DNA of 13,780 nt from an uncultured Clostridia bacterium (GCA_947627335.1 CANQVQ010000044.1:1-13780); one strand, 5' to 3'; positions 1 through 6,571 are shown, counted from the stretch's first letter. A program made the numbers and translations. Notes: a model not told the origin generated them from the sequence alone.

Positions 1-378
1 TTCCGGCGCGCCCGGGAGCGTGACGCAGTAGCCCTCCGCCGGGACGACCGCACGCGTGGCGGTTTCGCCGGTGAACACCAGACGCACGTCGTTGTCGCTC
101 GCCGGAGCGGGATTTTCGTCGGTGGCGTTGCCGTTTTCATAGACGGTCGCCTTGAAAATGGTTTCCGGGGCGGTCAGCCCGTTCGCTTCGTCGGCGTAGT
201 CGGACGACCAGATGGCTTCCGCACGGGGATCCGGGGTTTTCGGTTCCTCGCTCGGCGTGTCGGACGGGTCGGCAGGCTCGGAGGAATCCGACGTCGTCGT
301 GCTTCCGCCCGCACAGCCGGCGAGCAGCAGAAGCGGCGTCAGGAACAGGCAGAGCATGGTTCGTAACAGTTTTTTCAT
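1..378 (-). CDS. Lipoprotein, N-terminal part (paralogue of the next gene; cut by window edge)
   Basis: The frame is open from ATG at 378-376 to base 1 (126 codons, no stop), so the 3' part lies outside the window. It begins MKKLLRTMLCLF and has a lipobox L19-A20-G21-C22, so export and lipid anchoring at Cys22 are expected. A Ser/Thr/Asp/Pro linker follows, then a stretch nearly identical to residues 41-123 of the lipoprotein at 481-2364 (from SEEPKTPDPRAEA to VTLPGAPE). Bases 1-250 align without gaps to 1996-2245 with about 13 mismatches. The signal peptides and first linkers differ. An SD-like AAAGGGAA lies a little far upstream of the ATG, and a promoter is seen at 422-450. By analogy with its paralogue it may carry a GH26-like domain further on, but that part is not visible. 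The call as a lipoprotein is secure; the enzymatic role is inference. Confidence 0.85.
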   Translation of the reverse strand, partial: MKKLLRTMLCLFLTPLLLLAGCAGGSTTTSDSSEPADPSDTPSEEPKTPDPRAEAIWSSDYADEANGLTAPETIFKATVYENGNATDENPAPASDNDVRLVFTGETATRAVVPAEGYCVTLPGAPE

Positions 379-421
379 CGCAAATCAATTCCCTTTCGTT
401 GCAGTTTCTTTTCCATGGAAC

Positions 422-450
422 AGTATACAGGAAAATCCGCAAAAAAGCAA
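422..450 (-). promoter_or_regulatory. Promoter of the partial lipoprotein gene
   Basis: Read on the minus strand: -35 TTGCTT (450-445), 17-bp spacer, -10 TATACT (427-422). It sits about 45 bp upstream of the ATG at 378. The -10 lies in the same TATACTG context as the promoter of the paralogue at 2398-2426, so the duplicated unit seems to include its promoter. Confidence 0.7.
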
Positions 451-480
451 GACTCTTTTGCAAAAAAGGCAAAAAATAGG

Positions 481-2364
481 TCAGGCGGTCTCGTCCAGGT
501 ACTTCCGCAGTTCGCGAATGACGCCCATCGCGTTCTCGTCGAGCATATAGGAGGTGACGATCTCGTTGTACTGCCCGTCGCCGTCGACGTCCGCGTAGTC
601 GTTGCTGGAGAACCAGACGGCGAGCTTGATCCGGCGGCAGAACTCGTTCTCCGGCAGTTGGTTGTTGCGGAAGCAGTCGAGCATATCCGCGACCCACTGG
701 GTCTGCCGGTCGACGTTGCGCCCGAATTCGGTCGTCACATAACCGTTGACGCCGTAATCGAAGTAGGCGACGCCGCCCCCGCCGCAGGCGAATTCCCCGA
801 TCATCCACGGGTAGTCCGCGAAGTAGGGGAGCGCATTGTTCGCCGCCAGCGTGTACCGCTCGCGGAAGGTCTTATACTCGACGTCGACGTTGTTGCCTTC
901 GTAGTTGGTCAGCCCGAAGATCTGCACATAGTCCGCCCCGGGCATATAGCAGACCGTCTCCCCCCAGTTGCAGTACGGGCAGGTGATGGCGATGGGGTTG
1001 AACACCCAGATCAGGTTATTCACGCCCTCCTCCTCGAACAGGTCGTACAGGTGCCGCCACGCCATTTGGAAGAGGTCCGGGTCGAGCAGGGTCATCATGC
1101 CGCAGTAGTCGGTCCAGTCGGTGTTCATCTCGTTGTTGAGCCGGAAGATGATGGGTTTGCCGTAGTCCTTCATGTACCCCGCCAGCTCCCGGAATTGGTC
1201 GTCCAGGCGACCGCGCAGGATGTCGAACGTCGGGGTGTACGCGCCGGTGGCGTTGTTGGTCTCGGTGAATTGGTAGGTCAGGTTGAAGACCGGCTTGCCG
1301 TCGAATCCGTCGCCTCCCGCGTAGGTGTCGGCACGTTCAAACGTCTCTTCCGGGCTTTGCGGGTCGCCGTACCAGCCCATGGCCAGGTAGGTCATGTAGA
1401 CGTCCGGCGTCGCGTCCAGCGCCTCCGCCCCCCAGAGCCATTCGGTGTACTCGTCGCTGTTGCGCTCGTGGAAGGCGCCGAAGCCGACGTCCGTGCGGTT
1501 TTGGAGGTATTCGTAGTAGGCTTTGGTTTCCTCCGACCAGTTGGGGTTCTCCTTGCATTCGTAGGACGAAATGCCGTCCGTCGGCGTGCCGAGCATCGGG
1601 ATCTCGCGGAAGGACGCGACGACGTCGTCCAGCGTGTCGTTCATGCGTTTTTTGGACTTCATGACGATCAGGTAGAAGTAGTTGTAGTTTGCCGTCGGGC
1701 GGATGACGGCGATCTGGTAGAACGGCATTTCGATCTTGCTTGCGAGGTTGATCTGCATACAGTAGGTCTTGATCGTGTAGGGACCGACCTCGACCTCCTG
1801 CACCGGGCGCGTCCGCATGAGTTGGTTGTCGGCGAGGAATTTGGTGCTGTCGATGTGCTCGGTCAGCCAGCCCGTGATGTACATATTGTACCCGGCTTCG
1901 TCCTTGGAGTAGGGGTTCTGGTTTTCGTAGGTCAGCGTCAGGCAGTAGTCGTCGGTGCGGTACTGCGAACGGCGGCTGCCGAGGCTGAAGTCCGCTTCCG
2001 GCGCGCCCGGGAGCGTGACGCAGTAGCCCTCCGCCGGGACGACCGCACGCGTGGCGGTTTCGCCGGTGAACAGCATCCGCACGTCGTTGTCGCTCGCCGG
2101 GGCGGGATTTTCGTCGGTGGCGGTGCCGTTTTCGTAGACGGACGCTTTGAAAATGCTTTCCGGGGCGGTCAGTCCGTGCGCTTCGTCGGCGTATTCGGAC
2201 GACCAGACGGCTTCCGCACGGGGATCCGGGGTTTTCGGTTCCTCGCTTACCGTCGTTTCGACGTTTGACGTTTCGTCCGCCGGTTCGGACGCGTCGTTCG
2301 CGTTTCCGCCGCAGGCGGTCAAGAGCAGAAGAAGGGTCAGCAGCAGCGCGGTGGCTTTTTTCAT
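481..2364 (-). CDS. Lipoprotein with GH26-like glycoside hydrolase domain
   Basis: This 627-aa protein starts MKKATALLL with lipobox L15-T16-A17-C18, followed by an acidic Ser/Thr linker to about residue 55. Residues about 95-260 form a region I do not recognise. Residues about 280-620 look like a clan GH-A (beta/alpha)8 hydrolase closest to GH26: FRLNNEMN puts the putative acid/base at Glu412, and MIGEFACG puts the putative nucleophile at Glu524. Canonical GH26 mannanases have His just before the acid/base Glu; here it is Asn, so the substrate (mannan or another beta-glycan) is open. It probably acts at the outer face of the membrane on polysaccharide. SD AAGGGGAG precedes the ATG, and the promoter is at 2398-2426. 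No convincing terminator follows: a weak 4-bp hairpin plus T6 at 441-461 overlaps the next promoter. The lipoprotein call is strong and the GH26-like call fairly strong. Confidence 0.85.
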   Translation of the reverse strand: MKKATALLLTLLLLLTACGGNANDASEPADETSNVETTVSEEPKTPDPRAEAVWSSEYADEAHGLTAPESIFKASVYENGTATDENPAPASDNDVRMLFTGETATRAVVPAEGYCVTLPGAPEADFSLGSRRSQYRTDDYCLTLTYENQNPYSKDEAGYNMYITGWLTEHIDSTKFLADNQLMRTRPVQEVEVGPYTIKTYCMQINLASKIEMPFYQIAVIRPTANYNYFYLIVMKSKKRMNDTLDDVVASFREIPMLGTPTDGISSYECKENPNWSEETKAYYEYLQNRTDVGFGAFHERNSDEYTEWLWGAEALDATPDVYMTYLAMGWYGDPQSPEETFERADTYAGGDGFDGKPVFNLTYQFTETNNATGAYTPTFDILRGRLDDQFRELAGYMKDYGKPIIFRLNNEMNTDWTDYCGMMTLLDPDLFQMAWRHLYDLFEEEGVNNLIWVFNPIAITCPYCNWGETVCYMPGADYVQIFGLTNYEGNNVDVEYKTFRERYTLAANNALPYFADYPWMIGEFACGGGGVAYFDYGVNGYVTTEFGRNVDRQTQWVADMLDCFRNNQLPENEFCRRIKLAVWFSSNDYADVDGDGQYNEIVTSYMLDENAMGVIRELRKYLDETA

Positions 2365-2397
2365 GGTTCGGTCTCCCCTTTTCGTTTCTTTTCTCCC

Positions 2398-2426
2398 AGT
2401 ATACAGGAAATCCGTCGAAATTGCAA
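2398..2426 (-). promoter_or_regulatory. Promoter of the GH26-like lipoprotein gene
   Basis: On the minus strand: -35 TTGCAA (2426-2421), 17-bp spacer, -10 TATACT (2403-2398), about 35 bp from the ATG at 2364. Confidence 0.75.
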
Positions 2427-2463
2427 GAGGTGGCGGAAAAATATTCTGCCTTTTTGTAGAAAA

Positions 2464-2485
2464 CGGCAGGGGAAACCCCCTGCCG
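2464..2485 (-). terminator. Rho-independent terminator of the 2519-3541 gene
   Basis: A 9-bp perfect stem (CGGCAGGGG / CCCCTGCCG) with a 4-nt loop lies about 35 bp past the stop. On the minus strand it is followed by TTTTC. On the plus strand a T7 run follows a few bases after the stem, so it could also work in the opposite direction. Confidence 0.8.
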
Positions 2486-2518
2486 CGAATTTTTTTGCGT
2501 TTGCGCCTCGGAAAAGCA

Positions 2519-3541
2519 TTAGTGCGTTCTCACGCGAAGCGCCACGGACGCGCCGACCGCGCCGACGATCGCAAGCACCGCGAACACGAGCAGCCCCGTG
2601 TCACCCGCCTGCACGCCGCCGGACGACGTCGAAGCGGTCGAGCCGGTCGAAGCGGTGGAGCCGGTGGAACTTGCAGACCCGGTCGAACCCGTCGATCCGG
2701 TAGAACTCGTCGAGCCGGTAGAACTCGTCGAGTCGGTAGAACTCGTCGAATCCGTCGAATCGGTGGACGAAGAGTCGGTCGAGCCGGTCGAATCGGTGGA
2801 CGAAGAGTCGGTCGAGCCGGTCGAATCGGTGGACGAGGAGTCCGTCGAATCGGTCGAATCCGTGGACGAAGAGTCGGTCGAATCGGTCGAATCGGTGGAC
2901 GAGGAGTCGGTGGACGTGGAGCTGTCCTCCGTCGACGTCTTTACGAGCGGCGTGCCGACGACCATGGCGTTCTCGTCGCTGACCAGCGCGAGCGTGTTGA
3001 ACGTGATGACGTCGCCGGACTTCGCCGCCGTGATGTCAAGGTCCTTGAATTCATGGACGTTGTTATCGAACCGTTTGTCCCCCGTGACGTAGGCGGGCAG
3101 GTCCCAAACGATGGACGTGTCCGTCGAACGCTTGGTATAGGAAGCGTTTTTCTTCATGCCGGTGAAGAACAGGTCCGCGTACGCGCCGCCCTTGTCGTTG
3201 CGGGTGTAGTGGATCCGGAAGTCGACGTCCTTGTTTTCGCTGACGAAATCGACGGCGACGAAGGTCGGCTTGGACAGGTCGACCTGTGCGTTCGAGTAGT
3301 CCGCGAGGTGGATCGGCTCGCCTTCGGTCGCTTCCTTCTTGAACGTGAGCGTGACCGAGCCGTTTTCGTTGCGTTTGACCGTCACGGACTCGTTGTCGGT
3401 ATCCTGCAGCGAGGCGAGGAAGTCAACAATGACGACCGAGGACGGCTCGCCGCTGACCGGTTTGCTGTCCGCCGCCATCGCGCAGATCGCGCCGAACGAC
3501 AGCAGCGCCGCCGCCAGCAGTACGGTAATCAACTTTTTCAT
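2519..3541 (-). CDS. Secreted Ser/Thr/Asp-repeat protein with C-terminal membrane anchor
   Basis: This 340-aa protein has a signal peptide (MKKLITVLLAAALL..., likely cut after AMA at residue 23). Residues about 26-203 form a globular, probably beta-rich domain of unknown function. Residues about 204-308 are a low-complexity linker of Ser, Thr, Asp and Gly. The C terminus (310-340) starts VQAGDTG, continues with a hydrophobic helix and ends RVRTH. The tail is clearly homologous to those of the proteins at 3793-4908 and 5154-5660, but the SPTTGD motif is reduced to VQAGD, so sortase processing is doubtful and it may simply stay membrane-anchored. Its NENGSVTLTFKKEAT segment resembles NADGSVTIKLTAAAT in the 4908 protein, so the N-terminal domains are probably distant relatives. 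The ATG at 3541 has SD GAAAGGGGAAA. Terminator at 2464-2485. Exact function unknown. Confidence 0.85.
   Translation of the reverse strand: MKKLITVLLAAALLSFGAICAMAADSKPVSGEPSSVVIVDFLASLQDTDNESVTVKRNENGSVTLTFKKEATEGEPIHLADYSNAQVDLSKPTFVAVDFVSENKDVDFRIHYTRNDKGGAYADLFFTGMKKNASYTKRSTDTSIVWDLPAYVTGDKRFDNNVHEFKDLDITAAKSGDVITFNTLALVSDENAMVVGTPLVKTSTEDSSTSTDSSSTDSTDSTDSSSTDSTDSTDSSSTDSTGSTDSSSTDSTGSTDSSSTDSTDSTSSTDSTSSTGSTSSTGSTGSTGSASSTGSTASTGSTASTSSGGVQAGDTGLLVFAVLAIVGAVGASVALRVRTH
2762..2926 (-). repeat. 33-bp in-frame tandem repeats
   Basis: The core GGTGGACGAAGAG recurs at 2762, 2795, 2828, 2861 and 2894, an exact 33-bp pitch with few changes. It encodes 11-aa units rich in Ser/Thr/Asp (DSSSTDSTDST type). 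Less regular 15-18-bp Thr/Ser/Gly units continue to about 2620. Confidence 0.85.
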
Positions 3542-3581
3542 GGAATTTGTTTTCCCCTTTCAGCAGATCATATTTTTGGGT

Positions 3582-3655
3582 CGATTGCGTTCCATGAGCA
3601 AGTATTCCCGATTTGACAAAAATAATACACAATTTATGGAGGGCGAACGCAATCG
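3582..3655. repeat. 11-bp inverted repeat upstream of the 2519-3541 gene
   Basis: CGATTGCGTTC (3582-3592) and GAACGCAATCG (3645-3655) are perfect reverse complements 52 bp apart. The interval is AT-rich and holds a weak -10 candidate, TATTAT on the minus strand. No good -35 is visible, so this gene lacks the clean promoter its neighbours have. The repeat could be an operator pair or a long leader stem. Confidence 0.5.
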
Positions 3656-3725
3656 CGTCGCCGGTGCTGCGGCTTCGTCGTGGGGCTTCGTCTCCGAAAC
3701 GTTATGTATTCGCAAAACAAAACAA

Positions 3726-3750
3726 CGGGCGTCCCGCGAAGGGACGCCCG
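3726..3750 (-). terminator. Rho-independent terminator of the 3793-4908 gene
   Basis: A 10-bp perfect stem (CGGGCGTCCC / GGGACGCCCG) with loop GCGAA is followed on the minus strand by the T-rich tract TTGTTTTGTTTTG. Confidence 0.85.
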
Positions 3751-3792
3751 GTTTGAACGGTTAGCGTTCAGTTTTTACGGTTTTTGCGATTC

Positions 3793-4908
3793 TTAGTGTC
3801 TCGCACGAACGATCACAACACCGCCGACAGTCGCGAGAACCGCGAGGACCACGAACACGATCAGACCCGTGTCGCCGGTCGTCGGGGAGTTCGAGCTGCT
3901 GGAAGCAGGCGTGCTGGAAGCGGCGCTCGAGGTGCTCGCAGCAGAGGAAGCGGCGCTCGAGGTGCTCGCAGCAGAGGACTCGTCGCTGGAGGTATCCGCA
4001 ACAGAGGACTCGTCGCTGGAGGTATCCACGGCAGAGGACTCGTCGCTGGAGGTGTCCGCAGCGGAGGAATCATCGCTGGAGGTGTCCGCAGCGGAGGAAT
4101 CATCGCTGGAGGTGTCCGCAGCAGAAGAATCATCGCTGGAGGTATCCGCAGCAGAGGAATCATCGCTGGAGGTGTCGTCAGACGGCTCGGTCACGGCAGG
4201 AGCAACCAGCGGCTTGCCTTCGCCGAGAGTAAGACCTTCAATGGACTTCACGAGCGCGAAAGAGTAAATGGTCAGTTCTGCACCTTCAGTACCGGTCAGA
4301 CCGATCTGCGCGGACAAAACCTTGTGCTTGCCGGAATCCGGTTTATTGGGGGCAGCATACTTGCCAACATCAAACGTGCCGTAAGCGATTTCCGGCGTGG
4401 TGTTGTTATTATCCAATGTGTTGTTGGTGCGGTAAGCATCGTTCTCGTCAGGACTACCATCTTCTTTTTTCTGACCATTTTTGATCAGCATGGTGCCAAG
4501 ATAGACATAGCCATCATTGAGCTCGTCCTTACCCGGTTTTTTTCTCGAATAGTTAACCCAAGTCCCGGCAGGCGAATCTCCACCGCTGTTCGACTTGTCA
4601 ATTTTAGCGCCTTCGCCTTCCTTGTATTCCATAACAATGATCGCGTTGGTGTCATTGTCGAAGGTGGTTCCTTCGGGCATGGGCAACTTAATGTTGACAG
4701 CGGTCGTGGCAGCTGCAGTCAGCTTGATGGTGACAGAGCCGTCCGCGTTCGCGGTGATCTTGTACCCTTCGCCTTCGCCGGCAGCAGGCATCAAGTTCGC
4801 AAGAATGTTGGAGTCGGTGGTGCCGTCTTCCGCGGACACTGCGAGCACGCAGGTGACGGAAGCAATCAGCATCGTCGCGATAAGGAGTGCTGAGAGTAAC
4901 TTTTTCAT
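3793..4908 (-). CDS. Secreted repeat protein with PTTGD sorting-like C terminus
   Basis: This 371-aa protein has a signal peptide (MKKLLSALLIATMLIASVTC..., cleavage likely near residues 23-26). Residues about 27-235 form an unrecognised, probably beta-rich domain. Residues about 240-335 are an acidic Ser/Ala/Asp linker built of 10-aa DTSSDDSSAA repeats. The tail (341-371) starts SPTTGDTGLIVF, continues as a hydrophobic helix and ends RARH, the layout of an LPXTG-like wall-sorting signal. It is probably displayed on the surface through a sortase or held by its tail; the sortase gene is not in the window. The bases encoding residues about 80-215 look less GC-rich than the neighbours. It has its own promoter (4996-5024), a 5' UTR hairpin (4950-4991) and a terminator. 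SD GAAAGGGGAAA. The substrate or partner is unknown. Confidence 0.87.
   Translation of the reverse strand: MKKLLSALLIATMLIASVTCVLAVSAEDGTTDSNILANLMPAAGEGEGYKITANADGSVTIKLTAAATTAVNIKLPMPEGTTFDNDTNAIIVMEYKEGEGAKIDKSNSGGDSPAGTWVNYSRKKPGKDELNDGYVYLGTMLIKNGQKKEDGSPDENDAYRTNNTLDNNNTTPEIAYGTFDVGKYAAPNKPDSGKHKVLSAQIGLTGTEGAELTIYSFALVKSIEGLTLGEGKPLVAPAVTEPSDDTSSDDSSAADTSSDDSSAADTSSDDSSAADTSSDDSSAADTSSDESSAVDTSSDESSVADTSSDESSAASTSSAASSAASTSSAASSTPASSSSNSPTTGDTGLIVFVVLAVLATVGGVVIVRARH
3991..4170 (-). repeat. 30-bp in-frame tandem repeats (six units)
   Basis: Six consecutive 30-bp units start at 3991, 4021, 4051, 4081, 4111 and 4141. Each begins GGTATCC or GGTGTCC and ends TCGCTGGA. They encode 10-aa units of the DTSSDDSSAA type (residues about 247-306). 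Degenerate copies lie at 3931 and 3961. Neighbouring units at 4051 and 4081 are identical, which suggests recent slippage or unequal crossing-over. Confidence 0.9.
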
Positions 4909-4949
4909 TGCTGTGTTTCCCCTTTCGGTTTTTTTCTTTTTTTGGTTTT

Positions 4950-4991
4950 GCGGTTTGAATCGGTTTTACAAAGACACCGATTCAAAACCGC
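4950..4991 (-). promoter_or_regulatory. 5' UTR stem-loop of the 3793-4908 transcript
   Basis: GCGGTTTGAATCGGT (4950-4964) pairs with ACCGATTCAAAACCGC (4976-4991), 15 bp with a single bulged A. It begins within a few bases of the expected transcription start (about 4989), so the mRNA would open with a long hairpin. Such 5'-end stems are known to protect mRNA from degradation; a regulatory role is possible. Confidence 0.7.
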
Positions 4992-4995
4992 CTTT

Positions 4996-5024
4996 AGTAT
5001 AGCAAATGCGAACGCACTTGTCAA
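4996..5024 (-). promoter_or_regulatory. Promoter of the 3793-4908 gene
   Basis: On the minus strand: -35 TTGACA (5024-5019), 17-bp spacer, -10 TATACT (5001-4996). This is a near-perfect sigma-A promoter; the leader to the ATG is about 80 nt. Confidence 0.88.
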
Positions 5025-5115
5025 GTGCTTTTGGAAAAATTTTTCAAAAAAATCCGTTTTATCGTCGTTTTCGACCCTTTTCGTGGCATTTCTGCGCGAA
5101 AATGGACGAAAAAAA

Positions 5116-5138
5116 GAGCGCCCCGCGAAAGGGCGCTC
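5116..5138 (-). terminator. Rho-independent terminator of the 5154-5660 gene
   Basis: GAGCGCCC (5116-5123) pairs with GGGCGCTC (5131-5138). On the minus strand the stem is followed directly by a run of seven T. It lies 15 bp past the stop codon. Confidence 0.88.
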
Positions 5139-5153
5139 GAGGAAATAACGCGT

Positions 5154-5660
5154 TTAGTGTCTTGCGCGTGCAACGACCACGCCGCCAACGGCGGAGAGGA
5201 CCGCGATGACCGCAAAGACGATCAGACCGGCGTCACCGGTTGTCGGAGAAGTCGAGCTGTTCGCCGAAGCCGCACTGCCGGCGGTGGAAGCCGCACTGCT
5301 GGCGGTGGAAGCCGCACTGCTGTCGGTCGAAGCCGCACTGCTGTCGGTGGAAGCCGCACTGCTGTCGGTCGAAGCGGCACTGCTGTCGTCAGTCGAAGCG
5401 GCACTGCTGTCGGTCGAGGCATCGCTGCTGTCGGTCGAAGCGGCACTGCTGTCGTCGGTCGAAGCGGCACTGCTGTCGTCGGTCGAAGCGGCACTGCTGT
5501 CATCGGCGGCACTGCTGTCGTCAGTCGAGGCGACACTGCTGTCGGTCGAAGCGGCACTGCTGTCGTCGGCGGCAGGCTCGTCCGCGGAAACTGCGAGAAT
5601 GCAGGTTGCGGAAACGATCAGCAGAACGGCGACGAGGATCGCGGAAAGTAACTTCTTCAT
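5154..5660 (-). CDS. Short secreted Ser/Ala/Thr/Asp-repeat protein with PTTGD tail
   Basis: The start is set at the ATG 5660-5658 (MKKLLSAILVAVLL), preceded by SD AAAGGGGGA; the longer upstream reading would place the signal peptide internally and begins inside the promoter. The 168-aa product has a signal peptide (to about residue 26). Residues about 28-137 consist almost wholly of STDDSSAA / STDSSAA units with no globular domain. SPTTGD follows at 138-143, then a hydrophobic helix and RARH. The tail is almost the same as in the 4908 protein. It looks like a surface stalk or spacer: highly acidic, hydroxyl-rich, possibly O-glycosylated, and anchored through its tail. Single-gene unit with a consensus promoter and a strong terminator. 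Its function cannot be told from sequence. Confidence 0.85.
   Translation of the reverse strand: MKKLLSAILVAVLLIVSATCILAVSADEPAADDSSAASTDSSVASTDDSSAADDSSAASTDDSSAASTDDSSAASTDSSDASTDSSAASTDDSSAASTDSSAASTDSSAASTDSSAASTASSAASTAGSAASANSSTSPTTGDAGLIVFAVIAVLSAVGGVVVARARH
5270..5575 (-). repeat. Short in-frame tandem repeats (Ser-Ala-Thr-Asp units)
   Basis: Units of about 21-24 bp, mixing GAAGC(G/C)GCACTGCTGTCGGTC and versions with an extra GTC codon, repeat from about 5270 to 5575. They encode SSAASTD and SSAASTDD. The mixture of 7- and 8-residue units shows in-frame expansion and contraction. Confidence 0.85.
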
Positions 5661-5694
5661 GATAATTTCCCCCTTTCTTTTGCTTTGTTTTCCG

Positions 5695-5733
5695 TTTTTC
5701 GAGCAGGAAATTTCCCCCTTCCCGCTCGAAAAA
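5695..5733 (-). promoter_or_regulatory. 5' UTR stem-loop of the 5154-5660 transcript
   Basis: TTTTTCGAGC (5695-5704) and GCTCGAAAAA (5724-5733) form a 10-bp stem. Inner GGAA/TTCC pairs can extend it past an A/C mismatch. It begins a few bases after the expected transcription start (about 5736), the same arrangement as at 4950-4991 but with unrelated sequence. Confidence 0.7.
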
Positions 5734-5742
5734 CCAAAGCCC

Positions 5743-5771
5743 ATTATAGTCCAGCTGTCGGCAAATGTCAA
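5743..5771 (-). promoter_or_regulatory. Consensus promoter of the 5154-5660 gene
   Basis: On the minus strand: -35 TTGACA (5771-5766), 17-bp spacer, -10 TATAAT (5748-5743). This is a perfect sigma-A consensus, so strong constitutive transcription is expected. It starts about 35 bp past the stop of the ThuA-like gene, which shows no clear terminator of its own. Confidence 0.92.
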
Positions 5772-5806
5772 GGGGTTTTTAGAAGTTTTTAATGATTACC
5801 CCATTT

Positions 5807-6571
5807 TCAGCCTTTTTTGAGGCATTCCAGCTCGCCTTCCGGGGCGAAATCACTGCGGATATAGGGGGCGTTGCCGGCGGTCAGCCAGTTGTAGCCGGTT
5901 TCCCGCTTCGCGCAGTAGTGGGCTGCATTCTGGAGAATGCGGCGGACGACCGGGTTGTGGTAGGTCGGGACGGTTTCGTGACCGGGCTGGAAGTAGAACA
6001 CTTTGCCCGCACCGCGTTTCCAAACGCAGCCGGAACGGAACACATAGCCGGTTTCGTACCAGGACAGGAAGACCAGTTCGTCCGGGTCCGGGATCTGGAA
6101 CGGCTCGGCGTAGACCTCCTCCTTTTCGATGTGGAAATGGGAGGGGACGCCTGCGGCGATCGGGTGGGTCGGATTGATGTTCCAGACGACTTCGTGGAGG
6201 TTATCCCCCCAAAGCAGGTTGCCGGTCGTGCCGACGACGGAGCGGAAGACCTTGGAGTAGTGCCCGGAATGCAGGACGACCAGCCCCATGCCGTTATAGA
6301 CGCGTTGGCGGACACGCTCGACGAGGTCGTCCGGCACTTCGTCGTGCGCCATATGTCCCCACCAGAACAGGACGTCGGTATTGTTCAGCACGTCGTCCGG
6401 CAGACCGTTCTGCGGGTCGTCGAGGGCGGCGAGGGTGATCTCGAGGTCGCCGCATTCCGCGAGGGCTTTGCCGATCTCGGCGTGCAGTCCGTTCGGGTAG
6501 AGCGCACGGACGGCGTCGTTGGATTTTTCGTGACGGTATTCGTTCCAGATGGTCACACGGATTTTGCTCAT
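5807..6571 (-). CDS. ThuA-like (trehalose-utilisation family) protein
   Basis: This 254-aa protein begins MSKIRVTIWNEY at ATG 6571-6569 with SD AAGGGAG. An in-frame extension upstream to 6664 would run through the promoter and is rejected. The sequence matches the ThuA-like, class I glutamine-amidotransferase-like fold: WWGH (70-73), LHSGH (100-104), NPTHPIAAG (133-141), WYETGYVFRSG (171-181), FQPGHE (194-199) and a C-terminal NPVVRRILQNAAHY. ThuA proteins take part in uptake or conversion of trehalose and related disaccharides in some bacteria; the exact reaction for this clade is not established. There is no sugar transporter nearby. It is cytosolic (no signal peptide). Single gene with a perfect promoter at 6612-6640. 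Confidence 0.88.
   Translation of the reverse strand: MSKIRVTIWNEYRHEKSNDAVRALYPNGLHAEIGKALAECGDLEITLAALDDPQNGLPDDVLNNTDVLFWWGHMAHDEVPDDLVERVRQRVYNGMGLVVLHSGHYSKVFRSVVGTTGNLLWGDNLHEVVWNINPTHPIAAGVPSHFHIEKEEVYAEPFQIPDPDELVFLSWYETGYVFRSGCVWKRGAGKVFYFQPGHETVPTYHNPVVRRILQNAAHYCAKRETGYNWLTAGNAPYIRSDFAPEGELECLKKG

Noticed and set aside
415..2268. 617-codon open frame on the plus strand opposite the GH26-like gene
   Set aside because: Antisense by-product of GC-rich coding DNA; the protein has repetitive Val/Arg/Gly composition, while the minus strand carries a lipobox and catalytic motifs.
3931..4170. CRISPR-like regular repeats
   Set aside because: The units are directly adjacent without spacers, in frame and coding; no cas genes. 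The same holds for 2762-2926 and 5270-5575.
5772..5806. GGGGT...ACCCC pairing after the ThuA-like gene as a terminator
   Set aside because: Stem of only about 5 bp with a long loop and no T run; it overlaps the next promoter.
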